Source: Rhodohalobacter sp. SW132 (GTDB lineage Bacteria > Bacteroidota > Rhodothermia > Balneolales > Balneolaceae). From it: 64,000 nucleotides of DNA. The notes beneath the pieces are model-generated. The model was not told where the DNA came from and searched no databases. It saw nothing but the letters and a program-made list of their open reading frames with translations. The stretch spans positions 62,001 to 126,000 of the forward strand of contig NZ_QUOK01000007.1 of NCBI RefSeq assembly GCF_003390325.1. The letters run 5' to 3'. The stretch's first letter is position 1, and every line of letters begins with the position of its first letter. The position numbers were made by a program, and so were the translations under genes. Positions 7,545-16,352 of this stretch are shown here, piece by piece.

Positions 7545-10421
7545 TCACTCCATCACCGGATTACAATGAAATTCACCCTGCCCGCCGGATTGCGGCTTAA
7601 CAAATACGGCGGCCGTTAACGGCGGTACGGTAATCAGCCCGTTGATCGCGGAAGCTGACCGAACCGCATCATCCACACCATTTTGTTGTACCGGGTGAAG
7701 TTCCAAACCCTCCATTCCGGAATCAAACTGTTTGGGCCTGAGATCAGAATTGAACAGCACAAGAATTCCGTCATGATTCTCATCCAGCGAGGGGCCGGCG
7801 CACTGTCCATCCGATAGGGTCATCGCAATCAGGCCGGGATCCTGCGCTGATCCGGTATTGTGAAATCCTACGCGACGATGAATCTCATCCGCGCTCTGGA
7901 TACGAAAGAGGGGAGAGCTGTATCGAATCTCAAGCTGCTCCAGGAACTGCCGGTGGGCCTGCTCCATATGCTCTTTTTCAACGCTGATGTTAGGGTTAGT
8001 CATAAACTCTTTGTGATCATCCCAGCGGTCGGCATTATCCCACTCCGGAGGCAGGCCGGTCGCCCATTTGTGGGTTTCCATGGTGTAATCCACTGCGTTA
8101 TACCAGTCACCGGACACATAGCTGTTTCGGTCCATCGATTTTGAACGCAGCAGATCGGTGCCCAGCTGGTAAAACGGGATGCCCTGACCGAAATTCAGAA
8201 AAGCGTTGCTGAGCATGTGAATCCGCACGCGCTCATCCATTCCGAGATCGAATGGGAGTTTGGCCTGGGTGTTGTCCCACAGCGTTTCGTTGTCGTGCTT
8301 GTCGATATAGTTGACTGACTCCTGCGGATTGAGTGCATACCCAATCATTTCATTGCCGCCATCCACGCGTTCATCACTCCGGTTAAGATAGGGATAGGTT
8401 GATAAATTTCCGGTCATGCCCACCCGAATGCGATCGGCGTGGCTGAACAGCGTCTGTTTTTCATCTTCCAGATCTCCGGTCACTTCTTCATTGGGGAAAA
8501 GGTAACGGCCGGTAGCAAAACCCTGGTCGCGGCCCGAGCCGGCAAAGAATCCGCCCCGAATCGCATCGCGTATCCGGTCATTGAAATTCCCGATCCCGGT
8601 GCCGCCCATCATAAACTGAGTTGCCTGGTCGAAGATGCGGTTGTCAGCTACTTCGCCAAAATTCCATCCTTCACCGTAAATGTAGATTTTGCTGCCATCC
8701 ACGCCGTGTTCTTCGGGCGTGAGCTCTGCGAGAGCATCGAGCAGGTTCTCCATCACATATTTGGGATGGTGTCCCATCAGGTCAAACCGAAACGAGTCGA
8801 TTTTGTAGTGCTTCGCCCAGAAGATTACCGAATCGAGAATCAGGCGCTCCATCATTGCAAATTCGGCGGCGGTGTTGGGGCAGCAGGTCGATTGCTCCAC
8901 ATCTCCGGTATCGGGATTGAGCCGCTGGTAGTAGCCCGGCACTACTTTATCGAGCACAGAGTAGCGGGAGTCGCCCGTGGCGTGGGTGTGATTGTAAACC
9001 ACATCTACTACGATATTCAGGCCAATTTCATAGAGGCTTTTCACCATCTCGCGGGTCTCCAGGATCCGCTGAGTTCCATCGGGATCGGTTGAATAACTCC
9101 CCTGTGGTACGTTAAAATGATAGGGATCGTATCCCCAGTTGAACCCGTCGTGACGTGAAAAATTGACGGACGTTTCGCCTCGTTCGGCATAGGTTCGCTG
9201 GATCTCTTTGGTGATGGGATCCTCATCGGCCATCTGTTCAAACACTTCCCAGATGGGTGTATCGCCATATTTGTCGCAGTTCTCCTGCAGTCCCTCAACT
9301 TCTACAATTTCGCAGATTCTGCTGTAGGGATCATCCAGATCAACCCGCAATTCCCAGTTTTCATAAATGGATGCAATGTCGTTGATCGGCAGCAGGTGGA
9401 GGTGGGTCAGCCCGGCATCGGAAAGGCGCTGCAGGTGTGCCATTCCGTCTGACAAATCACGCCCGTTCACTCCATTGTGAGAAAACGCCATATAGGTGCC
9501 GCGATGCTCTTCCGGAACGGTTTGATCGATGACGCTGAAATCCCTCATATGTGCTTCGTAGAGTGTTATATCAGCGTGATCCGGCAATGTTTTGACCAGG
9601 TTATCCCATCCTTCCGGTTTGAGATCATTGCTGGTCACATCCACAAACTGGCTGTATTCGCTATCGGTAGCCAGGCTGACCGAGTAGGGATCGGTAACCT
9701 TGAAATTGTGAATCTCACCCGTTTCGTGATGGTAAACCTGCACATCAAACCGATAGAACATTCGGTCCCAGCCGGCCGGCCCATCAAACCGCCAGACGCC
9801 ATCCCGTGGAGACGAATCAGCAGGATTGATCTCTTCCGCCAGGTTTTTCTCATCATCATACAACCTCAGTGTCACCGATTGTGCGGTAGGCGCCCAGAGG
9901 TTCAACCTGATGGAATCATCGCTATATACCGGGCCAAGATCGCCATCAAAAATAAACAGGTCATCGATCACTCCGTGAGTTTGTACTTGCGTAGCCTTGA
10001 GCGGACGGCCATCTTCATCTTTTGCAACGGTCACAAGTTGTCCTTTTAGTGCCTCATGAATTTGGTCATGGTTTGCATCGAGCGAATAAACCGGGCGATG
10101 TGAAATGTGACGAAATTTGTCCGCCAAAGCATCAGAAAGATCAGCATCAGGCGATAATGAAATCGATTCCCCTCCGGTAACTCCATAACCGGTGATTTGA
10201 ATGTCGGCATCCTGGCTGTAATAAAGTTCGAATCGACTCGCATCTTCCCCGGCGTCCCATATCAGGCGATCGGACGAAACCCAGTGTGCGGCTGCGCCCT
10301 TAATAAAAATTTCTGAGGGTTCTGTTTGATCGATCTCCTGCTGCTCGGTTTGATGTGTGGAGGAACAGGCAGCCAGGAGTATTGCAAGAGTTGAAAGAGT
10401 TACCAGTGAAAGTTTTTTCAT
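7545..10421 (-). CDS. pulA: Pullulanase-type alpha-1,6-glucosidase lipoprotein
   Basis: Called from MKKLSLVTLS (958 residues); an in-frame extension upstream would bury the signal peptide. The lipobox LLAAC at ~16-20 predicts lipid anchoring. After an N-terminal pullulanase domain and a CBM48-like domain (SIRLNLWAPTAQSVTLRLYD) comes the GH13 barrel with pullulanase signature WGYDPYHFNVPQGSYS, region I DVVYNH, region II FRFDLMGHH (nucleophile Asp), region III YGEGW (acid Glu) and region IV YIDKHDNETLWD. It debranches alpha-1,6 linkages in pullulan, starch or glycogen outside the cytoplasm. It stands alone, with no other starch gene near. Confidence 0.9.
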   Translation of the reverse strand: MKKLSLVTLSTLAILLAACSSTHQTEQQEIDQTEPSEIFIKGAAAHWVSSDRLIWDAGEDASRFELYYSQDADIQITGYGVTGGESISLSPDADLSDALADKFRHISHRPVYSLDANHDQIHEALKGQLVTVAKDEDGRPLKATQVQTHGVIDDLFIFDGDLGPVYSDDSIRLNLWAPTAQSVTLRLYDDEKNLAEEINPADSSPRDGVWRFDGPAGWDRMFYRFDVQVYHHETGEIHNFKVTDPYSVSLATDSEYSQFVDVTSNDLKPEGWDNLVKTLPDHADITLYEAHMRDFSVIDQTVPEEHRGTYMAFSHNGVNGRDLSDGMAHLQRLSDAGLTHLHLLPINDIASIYENWELRVDLDDPYSRICEIVEVEGLQENCDKYGDTPIWEVFEQMADEDPITKEIQRTYAERGETSVNFSRHDGFNWGYDPYHFNVPQGSYSTDPDGTQRILETREMVKSLYEIGLNIVVDVVYNHTHATGDSRYSVLDKVVPGYYQRLNPDTGDVEQSTCCPNTAAEFAMMERLILDSVIFWAKHYKIDSFRFDLMGHHPKYVMENLLDALAELTPEEHGVDGSKIYIYGEGWNFGEVADNRIFDQATQFMMGGTGIGNFNDRIRDAIRGGFFAGSGRDQGFATGRYLFPNEEVTGDLEDEKQTLFSHADRIRVGMTGNLSTYPYLNRSDERVDGGNEMIGYALNPQESVNYIDKHDNETLWDNTQAKLPFDLGMDERVRIHMLSNAFLNFGQGIPFYQLGTDLLRSKSMDRNSYVSGDWYNAVDYTMETHKWATGLPPEWDNADRWDDHKEFMTNPNISVEKEHMEQAHRQFLEQLEIRYSSPLFRIQSADEIHRRVGFHNTGSAQDPGLIAMTLSDGQCAGPSLDENHDGILVLFNSDLRPKQFDSGMEGLELHPVQQNGVDDAVRSASAINGLITVPPLTAAVFVKPQSGGQGEFHCNPVME

Positions 10422-10653
10422 AAAACGTGAATAGGTCGATTCGTTGAGCTTTTTAAACATACTGGTCAAACTTACGGAATTAGGATTGATAATTCCCATT
10501 GAACCGAAATCGGTAAATCGTTTGTACCTGAAAAGATCATCAAAAAAACATGAGAAAATTTGCAATTCACTTTGTCTATGATTAATTGATGGTATTGCAT
10601 GTCATATCGTTCGTGTTATAATTCATTGAATAAACCTTCATAAAATTATCATT

Positions 10654-11166
10654 ATGACCATAAAAAAGGCATATCCTAAATCATTTTCTCACATAGGAAT
10701 AACCGTTCCGGATATCGAAAAAGCAGTGAAATTCTACACAGAGGTAATGGGGTGGTATATCATTATGTCGCCCGATACAGTTGTTGAAGAGACGGATTCA
10801 GCAATAGGCAAAATGTGTATTGATGTATTTGGTGAAGGCTGGGGAGAGTTTCATATCGCTCATTTATCAACTTCTGATGGTATTGGAATTGAATTATTTT
10901 CTTTTCCGAAAGTTGAAAGCAAAGCCCCTGAATTTAATCCGTTCAATACCGGCCTTTTTCATTTCTGTATTCAGGACCCGGAAATTGAGGATCTTGTTGA
11001 GAAAATTGTTTCTCACGGTGGGAAACAGAGAATGCCGGTTCGGGAATACTATCCGGATGAAAAACCCTACAGAATGTGCTATGTTGAGGATCCATTTGGA
11101 GTTGTGTTTGAGATTTATAGTCATAGTTATGAACTCACATACTCATCCGGCGCTTATTCTGAATGA
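10654..11166 (+). CDS. VOC (glyoxalase/bleomycin resistance) family protein
   Basis: 170 residues. It begins with FSHIGITVPDIEKAVKFYTEVMGW, the classic first beta-alpha-beta-beta-beta module, and closes with YVEDPFGVVFEIYSHSYE. Putative metal ligands are His in SHIGITV, a Glu in GIELFSF, His in LFHFCIQD and Glu in VVFEIYS. Such enzymes are lyases, dioxygenases or epimerases; the substrate is not evident. The phosphotriesterase-like gene follows 55 bp downstream on the same strand and may be cotranscribed. Confidence 0.8.
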   Translation: MTIKKAYPKSFSHIGITVPDIEKAVKFYTEVMGWYIIMSPDTVVEETDSAIGKMCIDVFGEGWGEFHIAHLSTSDGIGIELFSFPKVESKAPEFNPFNTGLFHFCIQDPEIEDLVEKIVSHGGKQRMPVREYYPDEKPYRMCYVEDPFGVVFEIYSHSYELTYSSGAYSE

Positions 11167-11221
11167 TCCGATCTGTACAGATCAATAGGGTTGATTTCTG
11201 AATTTCTAAAAAATCAGGCAT

Positions 11222-12268
11222 ATGAAAAAAACAAAAATGTACCTATTGCTGAATGTGTTATTCTTATTGATGATTGTTGTCGTGATGCTTGGCAATCAGC
11301 ATGTATCTGAAGATGCAGATCAGGTTCAAATCATGACAGTCAATGGTCCTGTTTCTGCATCAGAAATGGGAACCACACTTATCCATGAACATGTGCTGGT
11401 TGATTGGATTGGGGCAGACAGCACAGGGTATCACCGATGGGACCGAGAAGAGGTTGTTGAGCGGGTCCTTCCCTTTTTTGAGGAAGCACGGGAGCGGGGT
11501 GTTCAAACGATACTGGAATGTACGCCGGCCTACCTTGGCCGTGATCCCTATATCCTGCAGGAACTCTCCAGGAGATCAGGCATACAGGTTTTGACCAACA
11601 CAGGATATTACGGTGCAGTGGAAAACCAATTTATGCCGGCACACGCCCGCGAAGAAAGTGCTGAAGATCTTGCCGGGCGCTGGATTACAGAATATGAAGA
11701 AGGTATTGACGGAAGCGGCATCCGGCCGGGTTTCATGAAAATTTCAGTAAAAGGGGAGGGACCACTTTCTGATCTTCATCAGAAGATTGTCCGGGCCGCA
11801 GCACGTACACATCTGGAAACTGGACTGACCATTGTTTCCCACACCACGGGTGATGAACCGGCTTTAGCCCAGGTTGAACTACTTGAACGAGCCGGTATCT
11901 CACCCTCAGCATTCGTCTGGACACATGCCCAGGCCGGTACTCTTGAAACCCAGATTGAGATCGGAAAGAAAGGAGGCTGGATCTCACTCGATAATTTCAA
12001 TTACAACCCCGATGACGGCGGCAATCTCGAGTGGTTTCTTGGGCGAATAACCGAACTGGATAAAGCAGGTCTGCTCCACAGGGTGCTGATTTCACACGAT
12101 GCCGGTTATTTCAATCCCGATGAACCGAATGGAGGTGATTTTCGGAGCTACACTGACCTTTTTGAGCATTTGCTGCCGGCACTGCTGGAAAATGGATTCA
12201 CCGACGATGATATTGATCGATTACTGGTTCAGAATCCACAAGAAGCGTATGGTATCCAAAGGAGATAG
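11222..12268 (+). CDS. Phosphotriesterase-family metal hydrolase
   Basis: 348 residues with an N-terminal hydrophobic segment (~7-24) acting as signal peptide or anchor. The amidohydrolase barrel shows the binuclear metal ligands in order: HEH (His55, His57) in TTLIHEHVLVDW, a lysine in GFMKISVKG likely carboxylated, His in VSHTTGD, His in WTHAQAG, and Asp in ISHDAGYFNPD. PTE-family members hydrolyse lactones, phosphotriesters or related esters. The native substrate here is unknown. It follows the VOC gene. Confidence 0.85.
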   Translation: MKKTKMYLLLNVLFLLMIVVVMLGNQHVSEDADQVQIMTVNGPVSASEMGTTLIHEHVLVDWIGADSTGYHRWDREEVVERVLPFFEEARERGVQTILECTPAYLGRDPYILQELSRRSGIQVLTNTGYYGAVENQFMPAHAREESAEDLAGRWITEYEEGIDGSGIRPGFMKISVKGEGPLSDLHQKIVRAAARTHLETGLTIVSHTTGDEPALAQVELLERAGISPSAFVWTHAQAGTLETQIEIGKKGGWISLDNFNYNPDDGGNLEWFLGRITELDKAGLLHRVLISHDAGYFNPDEPNGGDFRSYTDLFEHLLPALLENGFTDDDIDRLLVQNPQEAYGIQRR

Positions 12269-12319
12269 ACGGGCCAGCCGGAATCAAAAATGCTGATAAG
12301 ATTTGAGGAGGAAAAGCCT

Positions 12320-12838
12320 CTATTTTCTATTATTCTGATCTTTCCAGATCACCGGCACTCCTTCATCTTTGCCCAGCAGCGGATCCGTGGCCGGAATCGG
12401 AACGGCGGCAATATTTTTATCGGCCTGCGGACGCTCTCCTTTTTCACCGGTTTTCATATCATAACTACTGCCATAAGGATAGGCGCCCACAACCATAAAA
12501 TCACGGCTGCTGCCAAGATTTTTGTGGGCTACACCTGCCGGAATTACAATAACATCTCCCGCTTCCACATCTAATTTTTCACCCTGTTCGCCTCCCAGGT
12601 GCAGCTTTGCATTGCCAGAATAAACACCCAAAACTTCGTGTGATGTGCTGTGATAGTGATGATAGCTGAATACGCCGTTCTTCCAGGCATTTGTCCAGTT
12701 GTTAATAGCAAAACAGTTAATCAGCCACTCTGCTCCACCATTTCCACGCTGATCGAATACCTGTTGATACAGAAGTAGCGGGAGTGAATTATTGGGTATT
12801 AAACCGTCGTCTTTAAAGACATATTGTGTTGGTTTCAT
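12320..12838 (-). CDS. Cupin domain protein (YjlB-like)
   Basis: 172 residues. Cupin motif 1 is in HHYHSTSHEVLGVYSG (two His and a Glu as metal ligands) and motif 2 in GDVIVIPAGVAHKN (third His). Length and the N-terminal TQYVFKDDGLIPNNSLPLLLY resemble the YjlB type, whose function is not established. Convergent with the phosphotriesterase-like gene. Confidence 0.8.
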   Translation of the reverse strand: MKPTQYVFKDDGLIPNNSLPLLLYQQVFDQRGNGGAEWLINCFAINNWTNAWKNGVFSYHHYHSTSHEVLGVYSGNAKLHLGGEQGEKLDVEAGDVIVIPAGVAHKNLGSSRDFMVVGAYPYGSSYDMKTGEKGERPQADKNIAAVPIPATDPLLGKDEGVPVIWKDQNNRK

Positions 12839-13002
12839 GAGGATGATAGTTTGGTTAGTTCTCTGGATTCTTTAATTAATATGTATTTTATGGCCGAATA
12901 TGTTTCCCTTTTTATGCTATTTAACTGATGATTAAAACTCATCAGATTTCATAGAATCAGTTTAACTACAGTGAATACATTTTAACGATAGATGTTCAGA
13001 AT

Positions 13003-13938
13003 ATGAAAAATCCCTTGCGGAAAACTGTGATCAAAATCAGGCAATTGAGAGAGGCGATGAGTATGGTCAAATCAACAAACTTTCGTTTCCTGCGATTTTC
13101 ACCACCGGGCCATTTCTACTCACCGATTCCTGATTATGAATCGTTAAAAAATCGAAAACCACTATTTAATCAAGATGTAAGAGAGATTCCCGGTCTTGAA
13201 TTAAGGGAAAAGAAACAGCTTGAACTTGTGGACAGGCTAGCCGGGTTTTACCGGGAACTACCATGGAAAGAAGATGCAAAAAACTCACCGCTTCGATATC
13301 ACTTCGATAACATCTACTTCAGCTATGGCGATGCCGTTACACTCTACTCAATGATGAGACACTTTCAGCCAAAACGGATGATCGAAGCCGGATCCGGGTT
13401 TTCATCCGCGGCCATGCTGGATGTGGATGAGCGGTTTTTCGACGGTGAGATTCAGTTCACCTTCATAGAACCGCACCCGGAACGTCTGCGTGAGCTTCTG
13501 TCTGATGAGGATTTAGACCGGGTCTCAATACTTAGTCAGCCCGTGCAGCAGGTGGATCTGTCGGAATTTGAACTGCTGGATGAAGGGGATTTTTTGTTTG
13601 TCGATTCATCCCATGTATCCAAAACGGGATCGGATGTAAACTTTCTGATCCATAGCGTACTGCCGGCACTGAAATCCGGAGTGATCATCCATTTTCATGA
13701 TATATTCTGGCCGTTTGAATATCCCAAAAAGTGGCTGAAATCAGGCCGGGCGTGGAATGAGTGCTACCTAATCCGTGCGTTCCTGTTATATAACCCGCAG
13801 TTTGAAATTCTCTTTTTTAACTCTTACCTGGAAAAGCATCACCGGAAAAAGATCCGCGAAAAGCTGCCGCTTATGCTGCGTCAGCCCAGTGCCAAAATGA
13901 CGTTTGGCAATTCAAGTTTGTGGCTGAGGAAGAAATAA
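13003..13938 (+). CDS. Class I SAM-dependent methyltransferase
   Basis: 311 residues, cytosolic. The Rossmann glycine motif is MIEAGSGFSSAAML (~126-139), followed by an acidic strand end IEPHPERLRELL and a motif IV-like FLFVDSSHVSKTGSDV. The late segment GVIIHFHDIFWPFEYPKKW fits the Methyltransf_24 group. The acceptor is unknown and no biosynthetic cluster surrounds it. The gene is followed by the cccctc-type intergenic repeat. Confidence 0.75.
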   Translation: MKNPLRKTVIKIRQLREAMSMVKSTNFRFLRFSPPGHFYSPIPDYESLKNRKPLFNQDVREIPGLELREKKQLELVDRLAGFYRELPWKEDAKNSPLRYHFDNIYFSYGDAVTLYSMMRHFQPKRMIEAGSGFSSAAMLDVDERFFDGEIQFTFIEPHPERLRELLSDEDLDRVSILSQPVQQVDLSEFELLDEGDFLFVDSSHVSKTGSDVNFLIHSVLPALKSGVIIHFHDIFWPFEYPKKWLKSGRAWNECYLIRAFLLYNPQFEILFFNSYLEKHHRKKIREKLPLMLRQPSAKMTFGNSSLWLRKK

Positions 13939-14033
13939 TTGGGGGACGTCTCCCCTGCCATTGCTTACTTGGTTTCGTAGTAAGTTTCCCGGGGAGGGAG
14001 GGCTGTCAATCAGATTGTAGAAAAACCGATGGA

Positions 14034-14104
14034 CACCCCTCTAAATTTCACTACGCTTACGCTGCGTGTTCAAAAAATGAGCCCCTTGTTAGGGGAGACT
14101 TTTC
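14034..14104. repeat. 71-bp dispersed repeat, inverted partner of 36984-37054
   Basis: Begins CACCCCTCTAAATTTCACTA and ends GAGCCCCTTGTTAGGGGAGA plus a few bases. Read on the other strand it matches 36984-37054 with about two differences. Both copies sit in short intergenic gaps, here between the methyltransferase and the propeller lipoprotein. Confidence 0.85.
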
Positions 14105-14131
14105 ACTGAATAAACAGAAATATAGTCTACT

Positions 14132-15397
14132 CTATTTTCTGCTAAGCTGTACCGCTTTAACGCCGCCCAAACCGGCTGCTACGAAAAGTGTACTGTTTCG
14201 AAAGGCTACATGGTTAGCTGATTCAAAATCATTAAATTTCAGGTTGCCGATCAGCTCTACTGAAAATTCATCGCCACTCGTGTATGAGGCAAGATCTTTA
14301 CTCGCTTCGGCAACATACACACCGGCTTCTCCATTTGAGATGAAAATAAACTCCTCATCAGCCGAAGCCGCATTTGTTTCCACTACATCTTCATTCAATC
14401 CAAGAGATTCAGCATCTGGAACAGGAATGTTTGCAATCAGATCACCGGTGTTAAGATCAATCAGATGGGTTCCGGAGCGATTGGCTGCTACCAGGGCGAG
14501 ATCTCCGTGGATCTCTACCGTACTTTTGGCTTGGGAGGTAACGGCGTTTTCAAATGTATACGAATAACTTGTAATCTCAGAGTGGTCGCTTTTGTCCAGT
14601 ACGGTAATGATAATATCATTGGATTCCGGATCAGCCGATAAAACTACAATTCGGTTTTCATCCGTATCTACCCAGCGTGCTCCGGGAATCTCCAGGTACG
14701 TTACATGATTTGAAAGTCCATCTTCAAATATTGTTAAACCTGCGTTATTTCCACTTGTAACATACAATCGGTCATCTGATTGATGAATGCTGTTTGCAGC
14801 AAATCCCGGCAGACCGGCACTGACTGGATTATCATTTATGTTAAAACCCGAAAATCCAAACATCCGTGCGGCTGAAAAGCCTGCATCTTTTGTTAATAAA
14901 GGATCTTCTGAAGAGTGAGCCAGCCAAATATTGTTTTCATTGATAAAAACCGCATTGGTTTTTGCATTCGTGAACTCGATGCCTGACCGCACCCGAATGG
15001 CGTTTCTGCCGCTGCTGGTTATCTGAAGTGCATCCACGGCTCCGATATAATCATTGCCCTGAACATTATAGCTTGCTGCCGCGCGGGCACTGTTCCCAAA
15101 AACATGAACCATGGTTGCTTGTGTTTGCACATCATTTACAACCGGTGCATCGACATCTGCGATAAGATGCAGTGCAAACGAGCGCTTCGCGACAGCTTTG
15201 CCGACAGTGGTGTCTTCGCTTACAACATCAATTTCCGAATCTCTGTCTGTCAGACGGATCTCAAGGTTGGTTTCATCATTATTGATTGCATATCCCTGGT
15301 CGTCAGGGGTATCGTTATTTACACTGCATCCAATCATGCCGATGAATAAAAATAACAGAAGACCGTTAATAAGTATTTTCAGGTATTTTGACGCCAT
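14132..15397 (-). CDS. Beta-propeller lipoprotein of unknown function
   Basis: 421 residues. A signal peptide with lipobox FIGMIGC (Cys ~24) predicts a lipoprotein. The rest is built of repeating ~40-residue strand groups, such as AVFINENNIWLAHSSEDP, DDRLYVTSGNNAGLTIFEDG and EFIFISNGEAGVYVAEASKD, like LVIVD/propeller repeats seen in surface proteins. The C-terminal FVAAGLGGVKAVQL also fits. No catalytic motif seen; binding or structural role inferred only. Confidence 0.65.
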   Translation of the reverse strand: MASKYLKILINGLLLFLFIGMIGCSVNNDTPDDQGYAINNDETNLEIRLTDRDSEIDVVSEDTTVGKAVAKRSFALHLIADVDAPVVNDVQTQATMVHVFGNSARAAASYNVQGNDYIGAVDALQITSSGRNAIRVRSGIEFTNAKTNAVFINENNIWLAHSSEDPLLTKDAGFSAARMFGFSGFNINDNPVSAGLPGFAANSIHQSDDRLYVTSGNNAGLTIFEDGLSNHVTYLEIPGARWVDTDENRIVVLSADPESNDIIITVLDKSDHSEITSYSYTFENAVTSQAKSTVEIHGDLALVAANRSGTHLIDLNTGDLIANIPVPDAESLGLNEDVVETNAASADEEFIFISNGEAGVYVAEASKDLASYTSGDEFSVELIGNLKFNDFESANHVAFRNSTLFVAAGLGGVKAVQLSRK

Positions 15398-15698
15398 AGC
15401 TTAGATTGGTTTTTATATTCAATTATTGAAATTAATTCTCTTTCCCTAAGATTTGAACTCAGGTTTGATAGCCTCTATATGGCTATAGTTGTAATCAGTT
15501 ATCGTCGATAAATGTGTATTTATAAGGAGTTTTTTTAGGAGGAGGAAATCTGTTGGGGGAGGAGATTAACTAATAGCTTTCTTAGCACGTATGTACAATC
15601 CGGAGTACAACTCTTGATCGGTTACATAAATCAATCAGTTTGATATACAACATCTCATATCTATATTGTAATTATCGTCATGAACAAATTTAGGTAAT
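15398..15698. other. Intergenic gap before the toxin-antitoxin pair
   Basis: About 300 bases, AT-rich, holding the promoter regions of the lipoprotein (minus) and the antitoxin (plus). A purine-rich stretch lies near 15535-15570 and an imperfect GTAC...GTAC inverted repeat near 15589-15605. I see no gene. Confidence 0.5.
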
Positions 15699-15926
15699 AT
15701 GGATTTAGATAAAAGAAAAATCTTAGCTGCACAGAAGCTGCTGGCCACAGATCAGGAGAAAGTCATTGAACAGGTAGAACAATTGTTTTCTGCCCGGGAA
15801 CAGGTTGAAATTACAGATGATCAAAAGCGCTTACTCGATGAGGCATTGTACTCGCTGGAAGAGGATGGCAGGCGCTTGCATGAAGATGTTGTGCGAGATA
15901 CCAATGAACGCTACAATAAAAAATAG
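15699..15926 (+). CDS. Antitoxin of a RelE/ParE-type module
   Basis: 75 residues, highly charged and helical, for example LLATDQEKVIEQVEQLF and LDEALYSLEEDGRRLHEDV. I cannot place it in a named antitoxin family from motifs alone. The call rests on size, charge and position: it ends 9 bp before the toxin gene on the same strand. Such antitoxins usually bind their own promoter and neutralise the toxin directly. Confidence 0.7.
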   Translation: MDLDKRKILAAQKLLATDQEKVIEQVEQLFSAREQVEITDDQKRLLDEALYSLEEDGRRLHEDVVRDTNERYNKK

Positions 15927-15935
15927 GTCCGTTTA

Positions 15936-16232
15936 ATGAAACAGGTCTATTGGTCGCAGAAAGCTACATCTGATTACTGGAAGAATATAGATTATCTGCT
16001 TGAGTACTGGGATCTGAAAGTTGCACATGCATTTATTGATAAGACGAATCATACCATAGACTTGATTCAAAAAAGTCCCGAAGCATTTCCTGAGACTGAT
16101 TACAAGAATATTCGACGTGCCATAATTGTACCCCAAATCACGCTCTTTTATCGGCTTAATTTCAATGATGACTCTATCGATCTTCTGCGCTTTTGGAGTA
16201 ACTTTCAGAATCCAGACTCTATTTCATTTTAA
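15936..16232 (+). CDS. RelE/ParE family toxin
   Basis: 98 residues with the RelE/ParE layout: VYWSQKATSDYWKNIDYLLEYW helices, SPEAFPETDYKNIRRAIIVPQ with conserved Arg residues, and the strand ITLFYRLNFNDDSIDLLRFWSNFQNP. This last pattern (LLRFWxxxQNP) is common in Bacteroidota copies of this family. It would cleave mRNA on the ribosome or poison gyrase; which of the two is not decidable by eye. It forms a two-gene operon with the upstream antitoxin. Confidence 0.85.
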   Translation: MKQVYWSQKATSDYWKNIDYLLEYWDLKVAHAFIDKTNHTIDLIQKSPEAFPETDYKNIRRAIIVPQITLFYRLNFNDDSIDLLRFWSNFQNPDSISF

Positions 16233-16352
16233 CTTTTGTCTATCGCCTCACTTCACCAAAACCATTTGACAAGCCTGAACGAACTGTCCGACTTGCCATT
16301 CTCTTCCTAAACACGTGACTCACAGCATTCGTAATCCGCAAAGTCACTTTAC

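Noticed and set aside
8439-9092. 217-codon plus-strand frame inside the pullulanase gene
   Set aside because: Antisense shadow of conserved GH13 motifs.
15443-15465. T-arm-like sequence on the minus strand (CTGAG-TTCAAAT-CTTAG)
   Set aside because: No matching acceptor, D arm or anticodon arm upstream; not a tRNA.
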